Positions 10,930-21,584 of a DNA stretch of 64,000 nucleotides are shown piece by piece (position 1 is the stretch's first letter; each line of letters starts with the position of its first letter). The DNA comes from Peltaster fructicola (taxonomy: Eukaryota; Ascomycota; Dothideomycetes). The stretch is from positions 2,418,001-2,482,000 of the forward strand of contig CP051141.1 in NCBI GenBank assembly GCA_001592805.2, in the 5' to 3' direction. Below the pieces are notes generated by a model. It ran no database searches. It saw only the letters and a list, made by a program, of their open reading frames with translations, and was not told the DNA's origin. The position numbers and the translations under genes are program-made.

Positions 10930-11330
10930 GCTGGGCTTGTTGTGTTTATGTACTGTTGCGAGTCAAAAGTTGAGCTGTAGTGACCTAGGAGCGTCTCTTC
11001 GTGCGACGGATTATGAGCAGCGATAGAAAATCAGATCGGTGAAGGAAAGCTCTCCATTTGCGACCAGTCACTCGAGAGTCGGTTGTCGTGGAAGGACTGT
11101 GAAGACGATGTAGTCGAATATCGAAAGTGACAAAGGTGACGCACTTTCGCTAACTTCAGAAGTGAGTGGGGCGAACTGGTCTAGCTTGGCGAGCCATGCC
11201 GTTGTGAAGCTGGAGGACAGCTTGAGACATATTCTTGAGTTCAGAGTGCCATACCAGCAACTTGCACACAACCTCGCTTTCTCATTTGCCTGCCTCGAAA
11301 TACCAGACCGCCGGCTCACAGACTCATATC
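10930..11330. promoter_or_regulatory. divergent promoter TMA46 / OST4
   Basis: A 401-bp spacer lies between divergent start codons, with no open frame worth calling. It should contain both promoters and 5' leaders. Confidence 0.45.
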
Positions 11331-11507
11331 ATGATTTCCGACGCAACACTCTACTCTTTGGCCATCTTTCTCGGCAGTGCAGCAATGTTGCTGATTGTCC
11401 TCTACCACTTCCTGGAAATCAATGCACAAGACGACGGCGATGTATCGAAGGTAGCACCTATCAGTAGCGAGCGCAAAGCAGATGCCATCCCAGCCAAGAT
11501 CCGATGA
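11331..11507 (+). CDS. OST4: oligosaccharyltransferase mini-subunit Ost4
   Basis: A single exon encodes 58 residues. The start MISDATLYSLAIFLGSAAML matches Ost4, a one-helix ER membrane protein (yeast MISDEQLNSLAI) that holds Stt3 and Ost3/Ost6 together in the N-glycosylation complex. One transmembrane helix spans roughly residues 8-28, followed by VLYHFLEIN. The soluble tail after the helix is about 20 residues longer than in yeast (36 residues in all), which I believe is common in filamentous fungi. It is easily missed because of its size. Confidence 0.9.
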   Translation: MISDATLYSLAIFLGSAAMLLIVLYHFLEINAQDDGDVSKVAPISSERKADAIPAKIR

Positions 11508-12099
11508 GCGTTGTGTTGCGTCAACCGACATTGAGAAACCACCATGTCTAAGACCACTCGAACAACGATTCGAGATCTACGCGCGCGCAGCTCGATCATC
11601 AGACAACCCCACCTTGCGAACGAAGGGATGAACAAGCAGCGAGAGTTGTACATCATGGTAGAGAGGTTACTATGAGCTAGTCATATCTGCAAGAACCGCT
11701 TTGGAGGAGCATGATCGACCGCGTCTGGTCGATCGCGTTCAGTCAAGAGACGGAAGCTCACTATGGGAAGAGACCACTTCCGGTGTTTGTCAGAGCATGA
11801 AGGAGCCGCTGGTATGCACTATCAATATCGTCATGTAGTCAATGATACGAAGGTACCTACGATCTTGCGGATCTGTGTTTCGCAAAACCGAACACTTGTC
11901 TCTAGCACATTGCACAATGGGTGATCCATATCGGCCCATCGCTCCATGACCGCACGTCAGCAACAGGATTCCTGTCTTGGAGAGGTTGAGCCTGAGTGCT
12001 CTAGTCCTTTCATTGGCGCGCGGGACCGCGTTACTAATGTTGGTGTCTCCCTACCCATCGCTCGAGAGCTTCTGCTGTCTTATGCAGGCCGATCGAAGC
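11508..12099. other. gap with a possible 43-residue small ORF
   Basis: This is the 3' flank of OST4 and of the next minus-strand gene. An ATG ORF at 11544-11675 (MSKTTRTTIRDLRARSSIIR...) starts 36 bp after the OST4 stop in good context (ACCATG). It is Arg-rich with no acidic cluster and no family I recognise. It may be chance. Confidence 0.3.
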
Positions 12100-12956
12100 T
12101 CACCACATCGCGCAAGTAGCAGAATTGCCCCATGACGCCGAAGTCAGGGCCGGCAGACCTGAGATACTTGAGCCTGTGTCGCCAACTGACAAGCCATCTG
12201 TATCCGCCTTGCGCTGAGCGGCGTACGGAACAAGATCGGCAGATATGCTGCGCTCTTCCTTCATGGTTTGAGCTAGGCGCTGGCTCGATTTCTCTTCGTG
12301 GTGATTTGGGATCATGTTGAGCTCATTCAAGTGCCCGAGGACAGGCTCGTGATCGAGAGTCACGTCAGGCTTGGTTTCATACCTCTCCACAGGTCCTACC
12401 GGAGATAGGTAACGGCCTGGGTCTTCTGATCCTTCTTTCTTGATAAGCTTGGCCTGGGTCGTGTCATAGTCGGACGTAAACTTCCATGGACGCTTGCCCA
12501 AAGGACTAATCGTTTGCCGGGACGTTGTGTTTGACCCTTCGCTGCTAGGGTTTTCTTGCTATCAGCATTGTTCGGTCGATTCCTGGAATCAGCTTGCGCA
12601 AGCGCGAGGGCTACGAGCTGCCGAGCGAAGATATCTCGTTCAAGGACGACTCCAGCATGGTCGAAATGGGAAATGATTATATCAAAACCGATGCTTGATG
12701 ACACCTGCTCCAGTAACTCATCCCAGTGGGTGTGCTTGTCGAAAAGGCCTCTTGCACAGCCTGCGAGTTCACGTGACGACCTATCACATGGTCGAGGCTC
12801 TTGGTCTTGTGGTTCCACAGGCTTCTGCCGTTCCTCGTGCCAGACCTGTTTCAGCGAAGCTGGGTATTGAAGACCGTATGCTTTAAGCTTTGCCAGCAGC
12901 TTGCGCATGGCCTTCTCGGCGTCTACTTCCAGGTCCGATGTTCTTCCAGTCGCCAT
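12100..12956 (-). CDS. unknown protein, two overlapping frames
   Basis: I do not recognise this product. From ATG at 12956 one frame runs past 12550 and encodes a helical N-terminal half (VDAEKAMRKLLAKLKAYGLQYP, HWDELLEQVSSSIGFDIIISHFDHAGVV, ARQLVALALAQADSR). A second frame, open from before 12545 to 12100, encodes GKRPWKFTSDYDTTQAKLIKKEG, then GRYLSPVGPVERYETKPDVTLDHEPVLGHL. Joining them needs one extra base, for example in the T run at 12551-12554, and gives 285 residues. Amino-acid composition is coherent across the join, but without a known homologue the junction is inference. RPL26 is divergent 484 bp away. Confidence 0.5.
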
Positions 12957-13440
12957 TGCTAGTGCACGATCTTTAGGCTATGCACAATGTAGAGCCAGAC
13001 AGCAGCACAAATGGAGTGTCAAGTATCAGGAGACCAGTGCAAGAGTGATAGGAGCTGGTACGAGTGGTGTGATAGGATGGAGAGTGTAGAGACAGGGGAG
13101 ACGGTGTAAATATACATACTTTATAAGCAGTATTAATGAGACAGATGCGAGGAAGCATGTGATACATTATGTTGACTTCGTGATAACGCTCCCGCGCAAT
13201 TGGCGCATAATGGGAGACTTGTGGAACAGCATCGCGAATTGCTTGAGAACCCGTGTGCAAGGCGGCTACATTAGATGAGAGCATGTCCTGTCGCAAGGCG
13301 AAGTGTGAGGTTCTGATCTCGCTTGCCAAGAGTTGCGCTAGATTGGCGCACGGACTAGAATGCATCACACGAATTTCAGAGCGCACTACCGACATCACAC
13401 ATCGAACAGCACACCTTTTCGCCAGGTCAATACAGCAGAA
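12957..13440. promoter_or_regulatory. promoter region of RPL26 and divergent unknown gene
   Basis: A 484-bp spacer upstream of the ribosomal protein gene. A pyrimidine/purine-skewed tract lies at 13080-13110. I see no clear TTAGGG telobox. Confidence 0.4.
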
Positions 13441-13956
13441 ATGGCCAAGGTCAACACCAGTCTTCATGCTAGCAGGCGAAAGAGCCGAAAGGCTCACTTT
13501 TCAGCGCCATCCAGCGAGCGCAGAACTATCATGAGCGCACCACTATCAAAGGGTAAGTCTTGACTCAAGCATTGCGACGTTGGCAGCAGAAACTGATACG
13601 AGACAGAGTTGAGAGAGAAGCACAACGTAGGACCATCAACCATGAGTGAACAGGGTACATACTAACGAGAAATACAGGTCCGCGCAATCCCAATCCGCAA
13701 GGACGACGAGGTCATCATTAAGCGTGGCAGCAACAAGGGCCGTGAGGGCAAGGTCACATCAGTCTACCGTCTCAAATATGTCATCCACGTCGAGCGAGTG
13801 TCACGAGAGAAGAGCAACGGCCAAAGCGTGCCAATCGGCATTGCACCAAGCAAAGTCGAGATCACCAAGCTGAAGCTCGACAAGGACCGCGAACAGATCT
13901 TGGAAAGAGTCGGACAAGGACGTGAGGCCAACAAGAAGCGAGCAAGCAAGGCGTAA
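13441..13956 (+). CDS. RPL26: cytosolic ribosomal protein uL24 (L26)
   Basis: Exons 13441-13552, 13607-13626 and 13678-13956 encode 136 residues, the usual length. The sequence is typical uL24: [58 protein letters not shown], the KOW segment [20 protein letters not shown], ending [15 protein letters not shown]. uL24 binds 25S rRNA near the tunnel exit. The middle exon is only 20 nt and intron 2 starts GTAGGA and has a TACTAAC branch point. Codon use is biased as expected for a highly expressed gene. Confidence 0.95.
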
Positions 13957-14448
13957 ACCACTTGCATCTCCTTGTCTCCAATTTCAATGCACATGGTCAG
14001 CTGGTGTTGAGGGTTGAATGCATTATGACGGGCAATGCTTTCTCAAGGATGAGTAAAGCCTCCTTCTCTTCATTCGGCGCAGCACAATAAAGATAGCGAA
14101 GTCGAAATGATACAACATGCACACCATACATGTTTCAAAAGTTGTCGGAATGTCAAACGCTAGGATATCTACTCAGTAGCCTATTCCTTGTGGCTACATG
14201 CAGTTATACGACTAGCGAAGAACAACAAACGAGGTGATCAATCACCTTTTCTCGCTTGCAGAGCGCTTGTTGAATTACTGATACCAGTGCTTTGATAGTG
14301 AGAGACATCTTTTGAAAGTGACCTCAACTCTGTCTTAGACTTTCTATACCCAGCATATCATCGTTTTTCCTTCGTGTTCTTCTAACTCATTACCACTGGA
14401 CTGCACATTACTAGGCTGCTGTTAAATTGACGACGTACTTGCAGCGCT
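13957..14448. other. convergent 3' flanks of RPL26 and GUA1
   Basis: Non-coding, AT-richer than its neighbours. It holds the two 3' UTRs; no other feature is seen. Confidence 0.55.
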
Positions 14449-16086
14449 TCATTCGAATTCAATGGTAGCTGGTGGCTTACTGCTGACTTCGTACAGCACT
14501 CTTGCAACGCCATCAACTTCGTTACCAATGCGCCCAACCACCTTCTTCAGCCAGTTGCCATCGAAGACGAAGCTGTCTGCTGTCATGAAGTCGGTGGTTT
14601 GCACAGCTCTCAGAGCAATGATGTAACCGTGCAGACGCTGATCGCCAACAACACCGACAGACTTGCCATCCATGAGTGCGGCAAAGGCCTGAGAAATCTG
14701 TCGGTAGAGTCCAGCAGCCCTGATTTCCTCAATGAAAATCTGATCTGCTTCCTGCACGATGCGAACTTTCTCTGGAGTCACTGCTCCGACAATGCGGACG
14801 GCAATGCCTGGACCTGGGAAGGGATGTCGCCATACAAGCTCTTCTGGAATGCCCAGGCTGGTGCCGAGTTCGCGGACTTCGTCCTTGAACAGCTCTCGCA
14901 GTGGTTCAATAAGCTTGAGTCTCATCTTCTCTGGCAGACCACCAACGTTGTGGTGTGTCTTGATCGTCGCAGATGGTCCTTTGAAAGATATCGACTCGAT
15001 GACATCTGGGTAGAGTGTGCCCTGCAGGAACCATTCAATAGGTCCAGCCTTTGGAGTATCCGCAGCAGCTTTGGTAATCTCGTCCGATTTGTCGAGGAAA
15101 CAATCGATGAAAGTATTGCCAATGATTTTGCGCTTCTTCTCCGGGTCTGAGACGCCATCAAGCAGCGAGAGGAAGCGTTGACTGGCATCAACGACATGGA
15201 GGTTGATACCAAGACCTTCTGTAAGTGTCTTGTGGACCTGTTTGGCCTCGTCCTTGCGCATGACGCCGTTATCGACGAGCACAGCATGGAAACGATCGCC
15301 AATTGCCTCTTGCATGAGTTTTGCTGCGACAGTTGAATCGACGCCTCCACTGACAGCACCGATGACCTGCCCCTTATCGCCAACAAGGCCACGAATCCGT
15401 GCAATCTCCTTGTCAACAAAGGCCTCCATGGTCCAGTTCTGCTTGGCATGGCATATGTTCACGGCGAAGTTCTTGATGACCACTATACCGAGTGGAGTAT
15501 GCGTGACTTCTGGGTGGAACTGAATGCCATAGTACGGCTTCAGTGTGTGTGCTATACCAGCAAATGGTGAATTTGACGTTGTTGCGGTAGTGACGAAGTC
15601 CGACGGGAGATGTGAGAGCTTGTCTCCGTGAGACATCCAGACTTCTACGTCTTGCTCGAGTCCTTGGAAGAGTCTGTCTACGTCTGGGTGCTGAGGATGC
15701 TTCTCGACGCGAATAGCTGCTCGACCATATTCTCGCTTCTCACCGGCGAGGACATTCTTACCATGATGCCAAGCAATTTCCTGGAGACCGTAGCATATGC
15801 CTAGGATGGGAACATCGAGCTCGAAGACAGCAGGATCAACGTGTGGTGCTCCCTCGGCGTACACGCTGTATGGTCCTCCCGACAAGATGACTCCCTTCGG
15901 TTTCCACGTCAACTCGGCCAGCTTCTGTGTGCACGGCAGCAGTTCGCAATACACATTGAGTTCTCGCAGTCTTCGTGTAATCAGATGAGTATACTGTGAG
16001 CCGAAGTCGAGGACCAGGATTGTATCAAAGATCGAATGTGGTGGCGGGACGCCGTTCAATACAGTATCTGTCTCGGGTGCCGACAT
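14449..16086 (-). CDS. GUA1: GMP synthase (glutamine-hydrolysing)
   Basis: A single exon of 545 residues, full length. An N-terminal class I glutamine amidotransferase has nucleophile Cys98 in GICYGLQE and His191/Glu193 in QFHPEVTHT. The ATP-pyrophosphatase domain follows with P-loop SGGVDS at 246-251, and the dimerisation domain holds [12 protein letters not shown]. The enzyme converts XMP, ATP and glutamine to GMP in the cytosol, the last step of guanine nucleotide synthesis. The start MSAPETDT is the first ATG in frame and agrees with family length. BCP1 is divergent 254 bp away. Confidence 0.97.
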   Translation of the reverse strand: MSAPETDTVLNGVPPPHSIFDTILVLDFGSQYTHLITRRLRELNVYCELLPCTQKLAELTWKPKGVILSGGPYSVYAEGAPHVDPAVFELDVPILGICYGLQEIAWHHGKNVLAGEKREYGRAAIRVEKHPQHPDVDRLFQGLEQDVEVWMSHGDKLSHLPSDFVTTATTSNSPFAGIAHTLKPYYGIQFHPEVTHTPLGIVVIKNFAVNICHAKQNWTMEAFVDKEIARIRGLVGDKGQVIGAVSGGVDSTVAAKLMQEAIGDRFHAVLVDNGVMRKDEAKQVHKTLTEGLGINLHVVDASQRFLSLLDGVSDPEKKRKIIGNTFIDCFLDKSDEITKAAADTPKAGPIEWFLQGTLYPDVIESISFKGPSATIKTHHNVGGLPEKMRLKLIEPLRELFKDEVRELGTSLGIPEELVWRHPFPGPGIAVRIVGAVTPEKVRIVQEADQIFIEEIRAAGLYRQISQAFAALMDGKSVGVVGDQRLHGYIIALRAVQTTDFMTADSFVFDGNWLKKVVGRIGNEVDGVARVLYEVSSKPPATIEFE

Positions 16087-16340
16087 TGTGCTCTGTTGTC
16101 TCTTTGTGGATTCGGGAGAGTCACGATGTGGTTGTCATGCAGGGATTTGCTTATCGATATAAATTTTTTGTAGCGCCTCAGGCTTTGGGAGCGGCAGCCT
16201 GTATACCACCAGTCACAACACAAGCAGCGTCCTATCATCCTGTGCCCGGCTGCCGTGTCATTCGGTCACATACATGGACGTCGTATACTGTCGAGCATCG
16301 AATCAAACTCAAATTTGCTCGATCCTATAAGACAGCCAGG
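16087..16340. promoter_or_regulatory. divergent promoter GUA1 / BCP1
   Basis: A 254-bp shared spacer. An AT-rich element (TATAAATTTTTTG) at about 16158 is the best TATA-like candidate; direction is unclear. Confidence 0.45.
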
Positions 16341-17256
16341 ATGGCAAAGAGAAAAGCAGAAGAGGCACAATCTGCCACTAAAACAATGATGGAGATCGAT
16401 GCAGACGATGTTGGCAGTGACGATGTAGGCCGTTCGACTGCCAGGTCACAATCTACACATACACAAGCTGACTCGCGATCTTCAGGACGATTCAATGATC
16501 AATGTCGACTTCGAGTTCTTTGGACTCAACCCTGAAGTGGATTTCCACGGGTTGAAGACGCTGATGAAGCAGCTCTTCGACATCGACAACGAGCTGATCG
16601 AACTTTCACAGCTTGCAGATCTGATACTATCACAAGCAGACCACGTTGGGACGGGCGTGAAGTGTGATGGCGAGGAGAGCGATGCATACTCATTCATAAC
16701 GGTGCTCAACGTCAGCCAGCATCGAGACCACGCTGCTATCAAGCCACTACTTCAGTATCTCGACTCAAGGCTGACAAGCAACAAAGAGATTAGTAGTACT
16801 CTGCAACCACAAACCAACATCAGACTGGGACTGATCTTGAGTGAGAGATTGATCAATATGCCGCATCAAGTAGTGCCACCAATGTACAACATGCTCCAGA
16901 AGGAAATGTCGTTGGGCGGCGCCGACTTTCAATTCACACACCTCTTGCTCATTAGCAAGACATACACAGAAGTACAATCAGAGCTTGATGCCAAAGAAGA
17001 CCGACCTCAGAAGAAGGCCCGAGCAGGGAAGTCCACAGAGCTTTTCTACTTCCATCCAGAAGACGAGATCCTGTTAAAGCATGCCATTGCGGACCAACCT
17101 TTCCAGTATCAGAAGGAGAACGAAGCAAGCTCCAGCGACTCACGAAGAGCATTTCAAGAAGAAGGTCTGAGACCTCAAGGACATGCTATACTTCTGGATG
17201 CTGGCAAGTTCAACCAGGCAGTGCAGGCGGTGTCCGAGTACTTGGGGAGTGCGTGA
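16341..17256 (+). CDS. BCP1: Bcp1/BCCIP-family protein
   Basis: Exons 16341-16424 and 16486-17256 encode 284 residues. An acidic N-terminus (MMEIDADDVGSDD|DD) precedes the BCCIP domain: MINVDFEFFGLNPEVDFHG, HVGTGVKCDGEESDAYSF, NMPHQVVPPMYNML, ELFYFHPEDEILLKHA. In yeast Bcp1 is the dedicated chaperone of ribosomal protein uL14 (Rpl23) and supports nuclear export of Mss4. The intron lies inside the acid stretch (GAT|GTAGGC .. TTCAG|GAC). Length matches the family. Confidence 0.93.
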
Positions 17257-17378
17257 TAGTGGCTACGAGTACAGCCAATGTTGTATTTTGGATCGCTAGT
17301 AAACACTATAGCTGTACAATGATCTCGACGTGAGATGCTGCCGTCCATTCAAATCTAGCCCCTCGAATGTCAGCTCGT

Positions 17379-18160
17379 CTAACCGATCACAAGAGAGTTC
17401 TCCTCTGGGAAGTCGTAGGTAGGAACCTCGAGGTTCAATGGTGCCGGACCCTTCCTGATACGTCCTGAGATATCGTAATGGCTACCGTGGCAAGGGCAGA
17501 ACCATCCACCGAAGTCGCCAGCCTCACCAATTGGCACACAACCAAGATGTGTGCAGACACCCAGCATGACCAACCACTCAGGCTTCTGAACACGGTCGCT
17601 GTCTGGCTGTGGATCTCTCAGGGACTCCCACTTCACGCCTTCTGCCTCGGAGATCTCATCTTCTGTTCGGTGTCGGATGAACACTGGCTTTCCTCGCCAC
17701 TTGATGATGACGTTCTTGCCTTCTGGGATGGATGAGAGGTCGACCTCGACCTTGGCCTGGGCCAAGACATCGGCGGATGCGGACATGTTGACAAGGAAGT
17801 CTATTCAGATGTCAGTATGCACATGGGAAGCCTGCCACTGCTGCACGTACTCTGCACGGTGTCCTTTGCTCCAAGAGCACTCAATCCACCAAATGCGCCC
17901 ACCATGAAATACTGGAACATCTTGCTTGGAGCCTCGCTCTTGTTCTTATATTTCTTGAAGTCCGGGATGACAGTGGTGTCCTTCTTGCCGCTCGAGCCGC
18001 GAGAGAAAGGGCTGGTCCATTCGGCGTGTGAAGTGCTGGCATCTGCGAAGTCTGCGCGAGATCGTCTTTGCTGGACGGCAGCAGCTGGTCGCACGGCCGG
18101 CAGTGTCTGACGTGCAGACTGCCGTGCGACAGCGGTCGAGAGTCGTGAAGGGACGGACAT
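17379..18160 (-). CDS. RIP1: Rieske iron-sulfur subunit of complex III
   Basis: Exons 18160-17871 minus 20 nt of offset resolve to 18160-17851 and 17800-17379, encoding 243 residues. An Arg/Ser-rich mitochondrial presequence ([18 protein letters not shown]) precedes the membrane anchor ([23 protein letters not shown]) and the Rieske fold. The 2Fe-2S ligands are Cys186/His188 in GVCTHLGC and Cys205/His208 in CPCHGSH; Cys191 and Cys207 form the disulfide. The protein transfers electrons from ubiquinol to cytochrome c1 in the inner mitochondrial membrane. The intron separates the anchor from the soluble domain. Confidence 0.96.
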
Positions 18161-18448
18161 TGAGCTTGATGTGATGATGGCGCTGCTGCTCAATTGCGTC
18201 TCAATGCTATAGCAAGATTTGATCTGCCCAGGAGGAATAGCACGGAAGAGAGAAGAGCTCGGACCGCATAAGGGTGAATTCGGCACCATGCCATTGGTCC
18301 AATTTACTTCAACCACGATCGGCTCGCTCGAGCTGCACAATCACAAACGCCATGCATCAACATAGCTGCTTCTGAGATGATTTCGTGGTGCTTTTTTCTT
18401 AAGTCTACACATAATGTGTCGTCCTCCACGACTGTGAGCTCGCTGCGA

Positions 18449-20904
18449 TTAGCCCAGCAGCTCAACATCAAGACCAATAGCTCTCATGAATAGATTGACA
18501 TCGCCCAGCCTCCTTGCGCGCATATCTTCTGGCAGTGCACGACTGACACCGACAGTCTCCATGACCCTGTCCTTGACTCCAATGACAAGTCTCTGCTGCT
18601 GCTCAGGACTTGCGCCGACACCCATCGCAGCGAGAAATTGCCAGACATACACATCATCTGCTGCAGCAACTGTGGTATCAGTAGGGAAGATGTGTGGTAA
18701 TACTGGCTCAAGCGTGTCGAACAGTCGACCATAGTAATCGTTCCACGAAGCAATGTCCTCGGCTGAAGATTGTGTAGGTGCCGAGGATAGTGATTGCTTG
18801 AGAAGCTCTGCGCGAGATATGAGCATTGTCAAAAGCGTCAATCCGATCTTTGTGCGGACGACGGCATGTACATTGACACGCTCCATGATCAAACCGAGTA
18901 AGCCGATGATAATGCCAAGAGGAGCCTCATTGACGAAGCTGAATAGCGGTGGAATGACGACCTGGGAGAACAGCTCAATCTCTTCCTTTACGCGAGCTGG
19001 CAGAGGCATGTTGTCTGCTGGTGGATACGCCTCCCGAACGACATCTAGGACATCCAAATGAATGACCAGCAGTGTGAGAGTGGTCAAACGCTGGTTCTCG
19101 TCGAGATGTCTGTAAACTCGAGGAAGTACCTTCTTGCCCTTGCTGTGCGAGAGAATCTGTATGAATGGATGTATTGTGGTAGGACTGTTGTTTGTCAGTA
19201 TCGTCACTTCAACAGCGATCTGGATGATGCTTACTTCGATTGAATGGGCTCCATCACTTTCAATGCACTCCACAATCGTTGGTTCAAGTCGGCCATCTCG
19301 CTTCGCCAGTGCATATGTGCTTCGATGATCTCAGGTGGGCTATCCTCATTAGGTGGCGGCGGCAACCTGCGTTCGTGGTCTTCCAGACGCATCAACACTC
19401 TGTATACCTCTTCAATGTCACGCAAGATAGATTTGCGATTTGCAATGGTGACAGAGCGCGCTGCCCGAACGCGCGCTTCACTCTCTGGCCTTTGCTTGAT
19501 GTTCAGTAGTGGCCGGGGAGTTTTCGAGTTGGAGAAAGCGATCTTGCCGAGTGAGCCCTCCACGACGAGAGACTTATTCTTCGGCCTGGCTTTCGCAGCC
19601 TCGACAGCGCGAGCGACCTGCTGCTCCATGCGTTGAATATGGTTGTCGCCGCCTCTCGGGTGATGCCTGCCTCTGCCGTAGCCGTATCTGCTGCTTGTCT
19701 GGAAAAGATATGTTTGAGCAAATTGGCTGAGCGGCTGACCAGGACCTGCTTGCTGTGGAGGACGACGGATCTGGGCGTAGACTTGGTAGTAGAAATCCTC
19801 GGCAAGCTGTTCTTCGCTACCTGGCGCATTGTCAACGCCTCCAGTCGCGGTCAAGAGCTGCTGGAGCTGAATTCGTGTTATGAAGTTCTTGTCCTGCGGC
19901 GTCATCAGTCCGTTGTTCTTGCTGAGAAGGAAGATCTTGTGGTTTCGCTTGGCTCGTCGTGCTTCTTCGGCAAGATATGCTTCACGCTCTTCTGGTCTCA
20001 TCTGCATCATCTGCTGTGCTTGTGTGATAGGAGGGCCACTGTATGATGGGCCTCTAGCGTGCTGTGACTGTGGTCCACCCTGCACGAATGGAGCGCCTTG
20101 TCCTTGTCCTTGTCCTTGTGGCTGTTGCTGCTGCTGCTGCTGAAGAAAGTGCTCGTGAGAAGGCTGCTGTCGCTGCAGAATCTGAGGCGCTCGCTGAGTG
20201 AAGTCTGGTAGGACTTGCATCTGCTGCTCCTGTCGCTGTGGTCTTTGCAGAATCTGAGGCTGCGGAGGAGCTTGCACTGGAGGAGCTTGTCCAACACCTA
20301 GCATATCTCGCAAACCCTGGCTTTGACGTTCGATCTCGCTGACCGCTGGTGCGGCGGCAGGAGGCTGAGTAGGTCGCGCCTGGTTCCTCATCATAGCTTC
20401 GACCTCTTCCAAGCTCATCATCTTGCGAGACGATGCCTGTGGCTCAGGCTTCTTTGCAATGGATGTCCCCCATATCGATGCATCTGCCTCCAGCCTTGGG
20501 ATATATTCTGGTTCCTTGTATGCCTCATAGCCAGTACGCCTGGACTGTGGTGCCGGCGCTTGATACTGTTGGGCCTGGTAAACTCCATAGCGCGTCTGAT
20601 CGGTGAGCAATGCGCCTCTTGCTGCAGCAGTATTGCCTGCAAAGTCGAAGTCCTTGCCAACAGCACGCTGCGTTACTGGTTCTTCACCGCCGAACGTGTC
20701 GTCGTTGAAGGTATCGCCAGATTCGTCGAGCTGCTGACCAAGACCATCGTAGGTCTCCTCAAAGTCTAGCACATCATCGTCGCCGCCAGCTCCTGGCTGC
20801 CCACCAAGTCCAGCGAACGGATCGTGTCTCTCGAAGAGACCTCGGGAGCCTTGCTGTTGCTCCTTGTCGCGTGGCAATGCTGTATCGAAGCCGAAGAATG
20901 ACAT
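18449..20904 (-). CDS. PAT1: Pat1 mRNA decapping activator
   Basis: Exons 20904-19235 and 19184-18449 encode 801 residues. The start MSFFGFDTALPRDKE is the Pat1 N-terminal motif; an in-frame ATG 22 codons upstream lacks conservation. A long Q/P-rich low-complexity region includes a CTG-encoded polyQ at about 20121-20142. The conserved middle (AYLAEEARRAKRNHKIF, DKNFITRIQLQQLL, EDFYYQVY) and the helical Pat-C domain (EPIQSN|PTTIHPFIQILSHSKGKKVLPRVYRHL) follow. Pat1 links deadenylated mRNA, the Lsm1-7 ring and Dcp2 in P-bodies. The 50-nt intron sits at the start of Pat-C. Confidence 0.93.
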
Positions 20905-21584
20905 GCTGTAGAGATGAGGCTCATGCAGAGCATGTAGCGAGCTTGCATCACAAAAATCCCATGCAGGCATGCGATCAAGTGGTGACGAACAATCCGTGCA
21001 TCTTACGCTAGACCAAATTTGGTGAGTGATCTCGAAGGTTGGCGTAGCAGATACAGCAATGTGAGGGCAACTCGAGCATTCAATTGACTATAATACATGG
21101 GAGCAGGCAATGTGCACCGTTGCGTTTCGGAGCTCCGCATGGTGATGCATCAAAAGCTTTTGCGCTGGCTGTCATACACAGACATATCAAAGCAATCGCA
21201 GCACACATTAACCCCTGACGTCCTGGCTCCTTGCTGCTGGCTATAAGTCAGCGAACGTGAAAACTCCTTGCCTCAGCTAGCGAGACAACCAGATACCTAT
21301 AGATTAGGCGATACGAAGCCCTTCTCTTCAACGTAATTTTGTCGGGTTGGACACGTACGCTCAGCAGCAGCAGTACGAATATAACCTTTCGCTCAGGGAC
21401 CGTCATCACGCTAACCTTCGCCTTTTCATTGCATGGTGGCAGCTTCGTGAGTGCTGCTGTCCCCTTGTCTTCGATTTCTCACCAATTCACCTTTCATCGA
21501 ACGATTCGACCACCTTTGTGCTGAGCACACTCAAACGATAGCTGTTCTCAGCATCGCTGCCGGTCTGGCGACATCCGCGACAAT
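20905..21584. promoter_or_regulatory. divergent promoter PAT1 / KTR mannosyltransferase
   Basis: A 680-bp spacer. It holds a CRE-like TGACGTC at 21216-21222, 370 bp upstream of the mannosyltransferase start, and GCTATAAG at about 21240 as a TATA candidate. The 3' half is CT-rich, as fungal leaders often are. Confidence 0.4.

Noticed and set aside
20100-20145. Tandem CTG/CCTTGT units as a CRISPR-like or satellite array
   Set aside because: They are in frame inside PAT1 and encode its Gln/Gly-Gln low-complexity segment.
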